This document shows, one piece after another, positions 44,391 to 52,545 of a stretch of DNA of 64,000 nucleotides (positions within the stretch are counted from its first letter, which is position 1; each line of letters starts with the position of its first letter). The translations under genes and the position numbers were made by a program. This DNA comes from JANSWY01 sp965228955. Its GTDB lineage: Bacteria; Bacteroidota; Bacteroidia; Cytophagales; Cyclobacteriaceae. The notes below the pieces were generated by a model, which saw only the letters and a list, made by a program, of their open reading frames with translations, did no database searches and was not told where the DNA came from. The DNA lies in NCBI GenBank assembly GCA_965228955.1, contig OZ245848.1, positions 3,720,001 through 3,784,000 of the forward strand. Direction: 5' to 3'.

Positions 44391-46481
44391 TTAAGCTTGA
44401 TGTAAAACCTTCAATTCCCGCTTCAAATGCTCCAGTTCTTCACTTGCTTTTTCAACCTTTTCTTCAAAGTCTGCCTTCAACTTATCTGCGTTTTTAGAGT
44501 TGGCAAAGAACTGCAAGTTGTTTCTCCAGGTGCTTATATCATTCTCAAGATTAGTAATCTTTCTCTTGATAGAATTCTCCTTTCTGTGGATCTTTCTATT
44601 GGCATTAGGTCCAATCTTCAATTTGTTTACCTGAAGATTGATTCTTAAATCCTCTTTTTCCTCATCATCAAGATTATCAGCACTTGAAATAACGTTTTTC
44701 ACTGATTGATCAAACCTGGATTTAATTTTCTTGATATCTCTTCTTGGAACAAAGCCAATTTCAACAAACTCGTCAATCAAGTCATAAACTGAATCAGGAT
44801 CTACATTCTTTGATTGAGCAATGGCATCAAGTTTATCGCAGATTTCGTTTTTCTTGTCAAGGTTATCATAGTATTCCTTTTCAGCAACATGATCATGGCC
44901 TCTTTTATTTTCAAAGAAGTGATCACAAGCTTTTTTGAATTGCTCAAATACTTCGTTTCTGAACTTCTCAGGTACTGGCCCGATTTCTCTCCATTGCTGC
45001 TGCAGTTTCTTCAAGGCATCAGCAGTCTTGTTCCAGTCTTCGCTATCCTTCAAGGCCTCTGCTTGCTCTACCAGCTGTTTCTTCAGCTCAAGGTTCTCTA
45101 CGCGCTTTCCTTCAAGAGTTTTGAAGAATGCACCCTTGTTATGGAAGAAATGCTTAAATGGTCCCCAGAAGCTCTTATTTACAGCCTTAGCTTTATCTCT
45201 TGGAATACCTCCAATTGCCTCCCACCTCTTTTGAATTTCAAGAATTTCCTTGGTCTTTGCATTCCACTCATTGATTCTATCAGAATTAAAAGTATCGAAA
45301 GGCTTAACTTCTTCAACAAGTGCCTGCTTCTTATCGAGGTTTTCTTTGAGTTGACCTTTGAGAGACTCTACAAACTCCCTCCTCTTCGCATATATACTAT
45401 CTGAAGCGGCTTTAAATCTCTGCCACACTGCTTCCTGGTCATCTTTAGGAATTGGGCCGATGTGTTTAAATTCCTCATGCAGTTCATTTAGTTGCTTTGT
45501 AGCTTCGCTAATGTCAGTGAGCTTAGCAAGCTCTTCCGCTTTTTCACACAGCGCCAGTTTGGAATCAAGGTTCTTCTTTCTGTCCAGTTCCTTAAGCTCA
45601 AAGTAGATACTTCTTTGATCATAGAATCGATCAATCAGCGCATTGTAGTTTGCCCACAATGTTCTGTTATGCTGCCCTGGAACAGGACCTATTGTTTTCC
45701 ACTCAGTCTGTATTTCTTTTAAGGAATTAATACTTGCTGTGCTTTCTTCTCCATCTACCAACAATCTTAACTTTTCGAGCAAGTCATTTTTCCTGTGAAG
45801 GTTGCTATCCTTTTGCTTTTCTAATTCACTATAGTATTTTGACTTTCTTTCTCTGATGATCTTTGCGTACTCTTCAAATTTTGTACTGGCCTCATCTCTG
45901 AACTCAAAGTCTTCTTTGTCGCCACCTGTCTCAATAAACTTCTTGAGTGCCTCTTCCTTTTCTTTGTTAATAAACTCCTCAAAGAATTGTGTTATTTCCT
46001 TTAATTCCCTGTCAGCCTTTCTTACATCGTCGTGACGTGACAAGTTTGCTACATCTTCGAGTAGCTCTTCTTTTGAATGGTTGGAGTAATCAATGTGCTC
46101 TTCTTCGTGCTCCTCCTCATGTTCTTCTTCATGAGATTCTGATTCCGTACTATTTGATTCAGCACTTGCTGGAACCTCCTCCACATTAGCTTCTCCTGCC
46201 ACTTCTTCTTTGGCTGTCTCCTCTGGTGTGTTCTCAGGCTGAACCTCAGGTTGAGCTTCCGTCTCTGTGGTCTCTACAACTTCCTCAGTTGCTGCAGTAG
46301 GTGTTTCAACTACTTTTTCCTCTGCAGGTTCTTCCGTTGCTGCGGTTTCTTCTACCGCTGGCTCAGATGATGCCTCAATCGATTCCTCTTGATTTGTTTC
46401 ATTCGTAACCTCCCCATCCTGAGGGGTTAAACCTTCAATATTTTCATTTGAAGTACCGGTTTTCTCTGTGTTGTCTTCCAT
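44391..46481 (-). CDS. DUF349 repeat protein with acidic N-terminal region
   Basis: 696 aa. Residues 1-130 are low-complexity and very acidic (E/T/A-rich, with EEEHEEEHEEEHIDYS). From about 150 on, five or more DUF349 units recur, each with a W...IGPVP or IGP/GIP turn and a K/E-rich helix: EWKTIGPVPGQHNRTLWANY, EFKHIGPIPKDDQEAVWQRF, RWEAIGGIPRDKAKAVNKSF, QWREIGPVPEKFRNEVFEQF, EIGFVPRRDIKKIKSRF. The product is cytoplasmic and helical. The function is unknown, though the family is widespread in Bacteroidota. A TAAATTTG -7 box lies 46 bp upstream. Confidence 0.9.
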   Translation of the reverse strand: MEDNTEKTGTSNENIEGLTPQDGEVTNETNQEESIEASSEPAVEETAATEEPAEEKVVETPTAATEEVVETTETEAQPEVQPENTPEETAKEEVAGEANVEEVPASAESNSTESESHEEEHEEEHEEEHIDYSNHSKEELLEDVANLSRHDDVRKADRELKEITQFFEEFINKEKEEALKKFIETGGDKEDFEFRDEASTKFEEYAKIIRERKSKYYSELEKQKDSNLHRKNDLLEKLRLLVDGEESTASINSLKEIQTEWKTIGPVPGQHNRTLWANYNALIDRFYDQRSIYFELKELDRKKNLDSKLALCEKAEELAKLTDISEATKQLNELHEEFKHIGPIPKDDQEAVWQRFKAASDSIYAKRREFVESLKGQLKENLDKKQALVEEVKPFDTFNSDRINEWNAKTKEILEIQKRWEAIGGIPRDKAKAVNKSFWGPFKHFFHNKGAFFKTLEGKRVENLELKKQLVEQAEALKDSEDWNKTADALKKLQQQWREIGPVPEKFRNEVFEQFKKACDHFFENKRGHDHVAEKEYYDNLDKKNEICDKLDAIAQSKNVDPDSVYDLIDEFVEIGFVPRRDIKKIKSRFDQSVKNVISSADNLDDEEKEDLRINLQVNKLKIGPNANRKIHRKENSIKRKITNLENDISTWRNNLQFFANSKNADKLKADFEEKVEKASEELEHLKRELKVLHQA

Positions 46482-46526
46482 AATGATAATGGCTCCTGTA
46501 GCGCTCTATTTTTACTTAGTGAATTA

Positions 46527-46534
46527 CAAATTTA
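46527..46534 (-). promoter_or_regulatory. -7 box for the DUF349 gene
   Basis: TAAATTTG on the minus strand fits TAnnTTTG, 46 bp before ATG 46481. No exact -33 TTTG is present. Confidence 0.4.
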
Positions 46535-46542
46535 ATAAATAG

Positions 46543-47121
46543 TTAGTTTAGCCTTGGATCGGAAGGATAGTTAGACATCATTTTATACTTTCCTCCTAAA
46601 TCATTCATGGCAATTTTCCACAATTCCTTGCTATCTGTATCAAATACAAGTTCTTTTCCTGCAGATTTATAAACAATCCATGAATTGGCTTTTAGCTCTT
46701 CTTCCAATTGACCTGGCGACCACCCACTATATCCAACAAAAAACTTAATGTCGCTTAGATCAATAATTTTGGTATTGACGGAGTAAAGTAAATTCTCAAA
46801 ATTCACGCCCCACATAATACCATTCATAATTTCTTTAGAGTCATCTCCTAACTGTTCTGACCTGTGTAAGTAGTGTAGTGTGTTTCTTTCCACCGGACCA
46901 CCTACAAACACCGGAGCTTTTGCATCATTCACTTCCTCAATTACCTCATCCAGGTTTACTTGTGACTTTTGATTCAAAACAAATCCAAATGATCCGTTAT
47001 CATCATGTTCACAGAGGTAAACAACAGACCTCTCAAAGTTAGGGTCTGGTAAGAATGGTTCTGAAATTAACAGATCCCCTCTCTCTGGTGGCACTTGTGT
47101 ATGTTTATGAAAAAACTCCAT
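46543..47121 (-). CDS. YqgE/AlgH family protein
   Basis: 192 aa. The family features are GDLLISEPFLPDPNFERSVV, the GSFGFVLNQ motif, PVFVGGPVERNTLHYLH and the C-terminal FFVGYSGWSPGQLEEELKAN. Length is normal. The fold is known but the biochemical role is not; some members affect alginate regulation. It follows the MiaE-like gene by 8 bp on the same strand, probably cotranscribed. Confidence 0.93.
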   Translation of the reverse strand: MEFFHKHTQVPPERGDLLISEPFLPDPNFERSVVYLCEHDDNGSFGFVLNQKSQVNLDEVIEEVNDAKAPVFVGGPVERNTLHYLHRSEQLGDDSKEIMNGIMWGVNFENLLYSVNTKIIDLSDIKFFVGYSGWSPGQLEEELKANSWIVYKSAGKELVFDTDSKELWKIAMNDLGGKYKMMSNYPSDPRLN

Positions 47122-47129
47122 TCAATATT

Positions 47130-47714
47130 TTAATGTAACGCTGCTTGTATTGGTAAAGCATTCAATACTTCAGCTTCTTTTATTTTCATTTCTTCCAGCC
47201 TTTTATAGACATCCCGTTCATCAAAATAGTTTAAGGCCATCTTGACAAATACTTCTCCATGTTTAGCTTCGGAAGCCCATAGTTGTCGGTAGAACTCTTT
47301 TAACTCCCCTTCCGGAAGGGCTTCATAGACTAAACGAAATCTTTCGGCTCCTCGTGTCTCAACTACAGATGCAACTAACAAACGGTCCATGAATCTATCT
47401 TCTTTCCCCGATCTACAGGCGTCAATCAATTGTTTAACGTAAAAATCCTGTTTTAATTCATGAGTCAAAGTAATGTCCCTCTCCTCTAAAAGATTGTATA
47501 CGGATTTAAAGTGGTCCAGTTCTTCAATTGCTGTATCAATTAATTCTGGGATAATTTCCACTCTGTCTGGATATTTAGCTACAAAACTCATGGCCATTGC
47601 AGATGCTTTTCTTTCGCAATCTGCGTGATCTTTTAAAAACGAATCAAAATCATTCATTACGGCATCAATCCATTCTTTTTTGCTATCACACGCTAAATCT
47701 ATCCTTAACTTCAT
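47130..47714 (-). CDS. miaE: tRNA-(ms2io6A37) hydroxylase MiaE-like di-iron protein
   Basis: 194 aa, all-helical ferritin-like. Di-iron ligands are in DCERKASAMAM, AIEELDHFKSVY, VVETRGAERFRLVY and SEAKHGEVFVKM. MiaE hydroxylates the isopentenyl side chain of ms2i6A37 in tRNAs that read U-starting codons. The protein resembles the MiaE family over its whole length. An AGGAG sits just before the ATG. miaA and miaB are not in the window. Confidence 0.88.
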   Translation of the reverse strand: MKLRIDLACDSKKEWIDAVMNDFDSFLKDHADCERKASAMAMSFVAKYPDRVEIIPELIDTAIEELDHFKSVYNLLEERDITLTHELKQDFYVKQLIDACRSGKEDRFMDRLLVASVVETRGAERFRLVYEALPEGELKEFYRQLWASEAKHGEVFVKMALNYFDERDVYKRLEEMKIKEAEVLNALPIQAALH

Positions 47715-47889
47715 TACTCCTGAATTAATCCATTCCGTTTGTTATATCAACAATTATCAAAATCAACACCATTAACGTTTTGGTACCGATGATTTATCAA
47801 ATAATTTTGACTCATATTCAAACACTAAACTGCACATTAAGTATATAATTAAAAAGGGTATCCAATATTAATTTAGACTTCTGTTAAAA

Positions 47890-48537
47890 ATGAGCTTTAT
47901 AGATATTTCAACAATCCGAGAAGAGTACACCCGACAAGCACTTTCTGAGAAGGATGTGGCTTCAAATCCAATAGATCAATTTAAAAAGTGGTTTGAGGAA
48001 GCGATGAACTCTGAAGTATATGTTTCCAACGCAATGTCGCTTGGTACAGCGGACAAATCGGGTCAGCCTTCCGTGAGAATTGTACTTCTCAAAGGAATTG
48101 ATGAGAAGGGTTTTAAGTTTTTCACAAACTATGAAAGCTCAAAGGGACAACAATTAATGGATAACCCTAAAGCAGCAGCTACTTTGTTCTGGCCTGAGTT
48201 GGAAAGGCAGATTAGAATTGAAGGAACAATAGAGAAATTAACTCACGAGGAATCGGAAAAGTATTTTCATAGTAGACCTATTGGGAGCCAAATTGGAGCC
48301 TGGTCTTCACCTCAAAGCCAGAAGATAGAAAGCAGGGGTGAATTAGAAGATAAAGAAGCGCTTTTCAAGGAAAAATTTGATGGAATGGAAAAAATCCCAA
48401 AACCGGATCATTGGGGTGGCTATTCAATTGTTCCGAATAGAATAGAGTTCTGGCAAGGAAGAGAAAACAGACTTCATGATCGGATATTATACGAACTTAA
48501 GCAGGGAAGTTGGGTCACTAGCAGACTTGCTCCTTGA
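47890..48537 (+). CDS. pdxH: Pyridoxamine 5'-phosphate oxidase
   Basis: 215 aa. The FMN- and substrate-binding blocks are clear: EAMNSEVYVSNAMSLGTADK, GQPSVRIVLLKGIDEKGFKF, FTNYESSKGQQL, LFWPELERQIRIEGTIEKL and the C-terminal WQGRENRLHDRILYE. The family oxidises pyridoxamine or pyridoxine phosphate to pyridoxal phosphate. Full length. The next gene starts on TTG within its TGA stop (TTGA), coupling the two. Confidence 0.94.
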   Translation: MSFIDISTIREEYTRQALSEKDVASNPIDQFKKWFEEAMNSEVYVSNAMSLGTADKSGQPSVRIVLLKGIDEKGFKFFTNYESSKGQQLMDNPKAAATLFWPELERQIRIEGTIEKLTHEESEKYFHSRPIGSQIGAWSSPQSQKIESRGELEDKEALFKEKFDGMEKIPKPDHWGGYSIVPNRIEFWQGRENRLHDRILYELKQGSWVTSRLAP

Positions 48538-49793
48538 GCCGGGATAATACATATTTAACCAGATATGCTACGGCGGATAGAAAGCTATCGCAACTGATAG
48601 ATAACTCTCCTGAATTAATCATTGTTATTCCGAGTTTCAAAGAACCTAATATCAAGGGCACTTTGGATTCTCTTTTAGAAAGTTATCATCAATCCTCAGA
48701 ATTGAGGGGCAAGGTTTTGGTGATTATTGTGGTGAATCATTCTGAAACGTACCATCCTGATGAGTTAAAACTGAACTTAGAAACCATTGAGACTATCAAA
48801 AATTGGAAAGAAAACAATTCTGATAGATTTCTTCTATATGATTTGCTTGTTGAACTACCAAGAAAGAAAGCAGGTGTAGGACTAGCCAGAAAAATCGGGA
48901 TGGACGAAGCTGTGAGGGTTTATGAAAAGTTTGACCGAGATGGGATTATTGTGAATTTGGATGCTGATTGCACTGTCTCTGAAAACTATTTAATGTCGAT
49001 TTATCAACATTTTGAGGATCATCCAAAATCACCAGCGGCATCTATTCACTATGAACATCGGGTTAGCGAAGAAGATATTGCCATATTGAATTATGAATTG
49101 CATCTGCGTTATTTCATTAATGCTCAAAGGTTTTGTCATCTCCCCTATTCCTATCAAACAATTGGATCATCCATGGCAGTCCGTAGTAAAGACTATCAAC
49201 GACAAGGTGGAATGAATAGTAAGAAAGCTGGTGAGGATTTCTATTTCATTCAAAAAATGCTGCTTTTAGGGAATTATTCGGAGATCAATGAATGCACGGT
49301 TTTCCCATCTTCCAGGCAATCAGACAGAGTACCATTTGGTACAGGCAGAGCGATGATGGAATTTCAACAAAAGAACGATGAAACCTACTCAAGCTATCAT
49401 CCGGAATCATTTATTCTTTTGCAGCAATTCATTGAAGTATTACCAGAACTTTACACAAGTAGTTTAGAAGAAATCAGGAAAGAAATTGCTTTACCTGTTT
49501 GGGAGTTTTTGACTCAAAAGGAATTTGAAAAAGCATTAGTTGAAATCAAAAAGAAATCGACTAATCTGCACGTATTTCAAAAGCACTTTTTTAGCTGGTT
49601 TGATGGGTTTCAATTGATGAAATACCTCCATTTCTCAAGAGATACTTTTTATCCAAATCAACCCATTGAATATTGTTTAAAATGGCTTTTCACGGACTTT
49701 CTACATCGAGACCTTCCTTCCAACAATTTGGAGGCACTGAAGATACTTCGAGAGTTTGATAAAAAAGGTGAAGCAGTTGTTCCCTGGTATTAG
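48534..49793 (+). CDS. Glycosyltransferase family 2-like protein
   Basis: 419 aa. TTG 48534 is the start, overlapping the pdxH stop (TTGA). The GT-A nucleotide-binding start is LIIVIPSFKEPNIKGTLDSL, and the donor/metal motif is NLDADCTVSENYLMSIYQHF (D-A-D). Later the region GSSMAVRSKDYQRQGGMNSK with AGEDFYFIQ fits acceptor binding. No membrane span is seen. It probably transfers a sugar in glycan or polysaccharide synthesis. Donor and acceptor are unknown. Its stop overlaps the stop of the convergent bshB1 gene by 4 bp. Confidence 0.83.
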   Translation: MSRDNTYLTRYATADRKLSQLIDNSPELIIVIPSFKEPNIKGTLDSLLESYHQSSELRGKVLVIIVVNHSETYHPDELKLNLETIETIKNWKENNSDRFLLYDLLVELPRKKAGVGLARKIGMDEAVRVYEKFDRDGIIVNLDADCTVSENYLMSIYQHFEDHPKSPAASIHYEHRVSEEDIAILNYELHLRYFINAQRFCHLPYSYQTIGSSMAVRSKDYQRQGGMNSKKAGEDFYFIQKMLLLGNYSEINECTVFPSSRQSDRVPFGTGRAMMEFQQKNDETYSSYHPESFILLQQFIEVLPELYTSSLEEIRKEIALPVWEFLTQKEFEKALVEIKKKSTNLHVFQKHFFSWFDGFQLMKYLHFSRDTFYPNQPIEYCLKWLFTDFLHRDLPSNNLEALKILREFDKKGEAVVPWY

Positions 49794-50506
49794 AGTAGAT
49801 CAAAAAGATCCTTTACTCCCATTTGCTGAGTGACATTGAATCCCTCTCCATATGGCACCTTAATTGAGTGACCATACTCCTTCCCTCTTGCTTCAATCAT
49901 TTTAAGGAATTCCGGGCTTGAAATGTATGTTTCTGGTTCTTTGCTATTAGGATCGAAGAACTGGCTCTTAAAAGCTCTTATAGCCTCTAATTTGAGCTCC
50001 CAGGCTTCTGATACATCAACAACGATATCTGGAACAAGATAATTGCTTTGAATCGCGTGATAAACTGCCTTTGGCCTCCAGGCTTTTTGCCATTCACCTT
50101 CGTGTGCAGTTTCAATCATTCTTAGGCCCGACATAAACGCAGCAGTCTTCACAAGCTCTGCTCCTTTACCATGATCTGGGTGTCTGTCTTTAATCGCATT
50201 TGCAATAACCAAATCAGGTTGATACTTTCTAATGATCTGGATAACCTTTCTCTGGCATTCTTCATTGTTCTGAAAATAGACATCTGGAAGTTCCAGATTT
50301 TCTCTCACTGAGACCCCCATGATCTTTGCTGAATCACTTGCTTCTTGCAGACGGATTTCTGGTGTTCCCCTTGTTCCCATTTCTCCTTGAGTAAGATCTG
50401 CTATACCTACCTTTTTTCCGTCTCTGATTTGATTGATAATTGTTCCGGCACATGACAATTCAGCGTCATCCGGATGTGCCATAATAACAAGTGTGTCTAA
50501 CTTCAT
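49790..50506 (-). CDS. bshB1: Bacillithiol biosynthesis deacetylase BshB1
   Basis: 238 aa, PIG-L family. The zinc motif is MAHPDDAELSCAGTI near the N-terminus, and DLTQGEMGTRGTPEIRLQEA with NLELPDVYF are typical of BshB1. DRHPDHGKGAELVKTAAFMS supplies the further His/Asp ligands. It removes acetyl from GlcNAc-malate to give GlcN-malate in bacillithiol synthesis. Next to trxB on the same strand, with a terminator between them. bshA and bshC are not in the window. Confidence 0.9.
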   Translation of the reverse strand: MKLDTLVIMAHPDDAELSCAGTIINQIRDGKKVGIADLTQGEMGTRGTPEIRLQEASDSAKIMGVSVRENLELPDVYFQNNEECQRKVIQIIRKYQPDLVIANAIKDRHPDHGKGAELVKTAAFMSGLRMIETAHEGEWQKAWRPKAVYHAIQSNYLVPDIVVDVSEAWELKLEAIRAFKSQFFDPNSKEPETYISSPEFLKMIEARGKEYGHSIKVPYGEGFNVTQQMGVKDLFDLL

Positions 50507-50512
50507 TTCTAA

Positions 50513-50546
50513 ACAAAAAAGAAGCCGGCTTTGGGGCCGGCTTTTA
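50513..50546 (-). terminator. Terminator after trxB
   Basis: Stem AAGCCGGC / GCCGGCTT with loop TTTGGG flanked by A/T runs, 21 bp past the trxB stop and just before the bshB1 start. Confidence 0.85.
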
Positions 50547-50566
50547 TCATTATATTAAATTAAATC

Positions 50567-51511
50567 TTAAGCTAATTCCATTTCCTTAGCTGCAAGGAAT
50601 CTTTCAGCATCCAATGCACCCATACATCCAGATCCCGCTGCTGTAACAGCTTGTCTGTATACGTGATCTTGTGCGTCTCCGGTTGCAAAAACACCTTCAA
50701 TATTTGTCTTAGACGTTCCTGGAATCGTTTTAATGTATCCATTTTCATCCATGTCCAACTGACCTTTGAAGATATCTGTATTAGGCTTATGCCCAATCGC
50801 CACAAAGAATCCCTGAACCGGAACTTCTTTGGTTTCTCCGGTTACGTTATTCTTAACTCTTACTGCCTCCACTTCTTCGTTTCCTAAAACTTCTTCAGTT
50901 TCAGTATTCCAAAGAATTTCAATATTTGGAGCGTTTTTCACTCTTTGCTGCATGATCTTAGAAGCTCTCATCTCGTCTCTTCTAACCAACATGTAAACCT
51001 TATTAGCCAACTTAGAAAGGTAACTTGCTTCTTCAGCAGCTGTATCTCCAGCACCTACAATCGCAACATCCTGGCCTTTGAAGAAAAAACCATCACATAC
51101 TGCACATGCAGAAACACCTTTTCCGTTGAATTTTTCTTCAGAAGGAATGCCTAACCACTTTGCACTAGCTCCTGTTGAGATAATTACTGACTCAGCTTCA
51201 ATCTCTGTTGAGTCATCAATTGTAGCTTTTAATGGATAGCTTGAAAAGTCTACAGCAGTGACCATACCGAATCTGATTTCAGTACCAAATCTTTCTGCTT
51301 GCTTCTGGAAATCTACCATCATTTGAGGCCCCATAACTCCATCTGGGTAACCAGGATAGTTTTCTACGTCGTTTGTAATCGTAAGCTGACCACCCGGTTG
51401 GCCTCCTGTATAAAGTACTGGCTTCAATCCTGCTCTTGATGCATAAATACCTGCTGTATATCCCGCAGGACCTGAACCTATAATTAACACTTGAACTTTC
51501 TCGTTGCTCAT
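50567..51511 (-). CDS. trxB: Thioredoxin-disulfide reductase
   Basis: 314 aa. The FAD-binding motif is IIGSGPAGYTAGIYASRAGL, the redox pair is C136/C139 in SACAVCDGFFF, the NADPH-binding segment is AIVGAGDTAAEEASYLSKL, and the C-terminus has GVFATGDAQDHVYRQAVTAA. Low-molecular-weight class, as in bacteria. It keeps thioredoxin reduced with NADPH. A TAAATTTG -7 box about 65 bp upstream lies within an inverted repeat (51567-51593), a possible operator. Confidence 0.96.
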   Translation of the reverse strand: MSNEKVQVLIIGSGPAGYTAGIYASRAGLKPVLYTGGQPGGQLTITNDVENYPGYPDGVMGPQMMVDFQKQAERFGTEIRFGMVTAVDFSSYPLKATIDDSTEIEAESVIISTGASAKWLGIPSEEKFNGKGVSACAVCDGFFFKGQDVAIVGAGDTAAEEASYLSKLANKVYMLVRRDEMRASKIMQQRVKNAPNIEILWNTETEEVLGNEEVEAVRVKNNVTGETKEVPVQGFFVAIGHKPNTDIFKGQLDMDENGYIKTIPGTSKTNIEGVFATGDAQDHVYRQAVTAAGSGCMGALDAERFLAAKEMELA

Positions 51512-51566
51512 AGTCTATCTTTCTTAATTAAATTCCTATTGTCTAACGCTGTTGATTTGAAATGGA

Positions 51567-51593
51567 TTGGCAAATTTAGGTCAAAATTGCCAA
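51567..51593 (-). promoter_or_regulatory. Inverted repeat over the trxB -7 box
   Basis: TTGGCAA / TTGCCAA, 7-bp perfect arms with 13 bases between; on the minus strand the right arm contains part of TAAATTTG (51578-51571), a TAnnTTTG box. The geometry fits an operator that covers the promoter. Confidence 0.4.
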
Positions 51594-51609
51594 ATGTCTG
51601 CTAGCTGCC

Positions 51610-52476
51610 TTATCCTAAATATGGCTTCAGTGCTTTACTTCTGGAAGTATGTCTCAATCTACGAATTGCTTTCTCCTTAATCTGTCTCACTCTTTCCCTT
51701 GTCAGACTGAATTTATCGCCTATTTCTTCAAGAGTGAGAGTACTTTCTCCATTCAATCCAAAGTACAAAGAAATCACATCAGACTCCCTTTGAGTCAGTG
51801 TGCTCAGCGCTCTTTGAACTTCTCTCCTCAACGAATCACTGAGTAAACTATCATCAGGAGTTTTTGTTCCATCATTTTCCAGTACATCCAGAAGACTTCC
51901 TCCTTCTTCTCCCTGAGCAAACGGAGCATCCATGGAAATGTGTCTCCCGGAAATTTTTATGGTATCAAGTACTTCATCGATTGAAATATCAAGGAATTCC
52001 GCCATCTCTTCAGGTGACGGCTCCCTTTCAAACTTTTGTTCGAGTTCAGAAAATGTTTTGGTTACTTTATTGAGAGATCCTACTCGATTTAATGGCAATC
52101 TTACAATTCTGGATTGCTCAGCTAAAGCTTGCAAAATTGATTGTCTAATCCACCACACGGCATATGAAATAAACTTAAATCCTCTTGTTTCATCAAATCT
52201 TTGAGCTGCTTTGATCAGACCAAGATTTCCCTCATTGATGAGGTCTCCTAAAGTAAGTCCTTGATTTTGGTATTGTTTAGCTACGGAAACTACAAACCTA
52301 AGATTGGCTTTGGTGAGTCTTTCGAGTGCAACTTTGTCTCCTTCTCGGATCTTAATTGCTAACTCAACCTCTTCTTCTGCAGTGATTAAATCAAATCTAC
52401 CAATTTCTTGCAGGTACTTGTCAAGGGATTGACTTTCCCGGTTGGTGATTTGTTTTGTTATTTTGAGTTGTCTCAT
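51610..52476 (-). CDS. rpoD: RNA polymerase primary sigma factor RpoD/SigA
   Basis: 288 aa, the compact form of the Bacteroidota primary sigma. It starts MRQLKITKQITNRESQSLDK, has region 1.2 (DKYLQEIGRFDLITAEEEVE), region 2 (TKANLRFVVSVAKQYQNQGL, GFKFISYAVWWIRQSILQAL), region 3 and region 4 with the HTH (LTLEEIGDKFSLTRERVRQI). Region 1.1 and the large non-conserved insert are missing, as usual in this phylum. It lies between pnp and trxB on the same strand. Confidence 0.96.
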   Translation of the reverse strand: MRQLKITKQITNRESQSLDKYLQEIGRFDLITAEEEVELAIKIREGDKVALERLTKANLRFVVSVAKQYQNQGLTLGDLINEGNLGLIKAAQRFDETRGFKFISYAVWWIRQSILQALAEQSRIVRLPLNRVGSLNKVTKTFSELEQKFEREPSPEEMAEFLDISIDEVLDTIKISGRHISMDAPFAQGEEGGSLLDVLENDGTKTPDDSLLSDSLRREVQRALSTLTQRESDVISLYFGLNGESTLTLEEIGDKFSLTRERVRQIKEKAIRRLRHTSRSKALKPYLG

Positions 52477-52502
52477 TAAGCAGCTAAAAAATTAAATGGA
52501 AA

Positions 52503-52535
52503 GAGGAGTTGCAATACCAACTTTTACAACTCCTC
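52503..52535 (-). terminator. Terminator after pnp
   Basis: Stem GAGGAGTTG / CAACTCCTC with a 15-base loop, 11 bp past the pnp stop on the minus strand and just before the rpoD start. Confidence 0.7.
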
Positions 52536-52545
52536 CCCAATAAAA

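Noticed and set aside
44814..45404. Plus-strand 196-residue hydrophobic frame opposite DUF349
   Set aside because: Antisense of K/E-rich helices gives Leu/Phe/Ser-rich frames; it does not look like a transporter.
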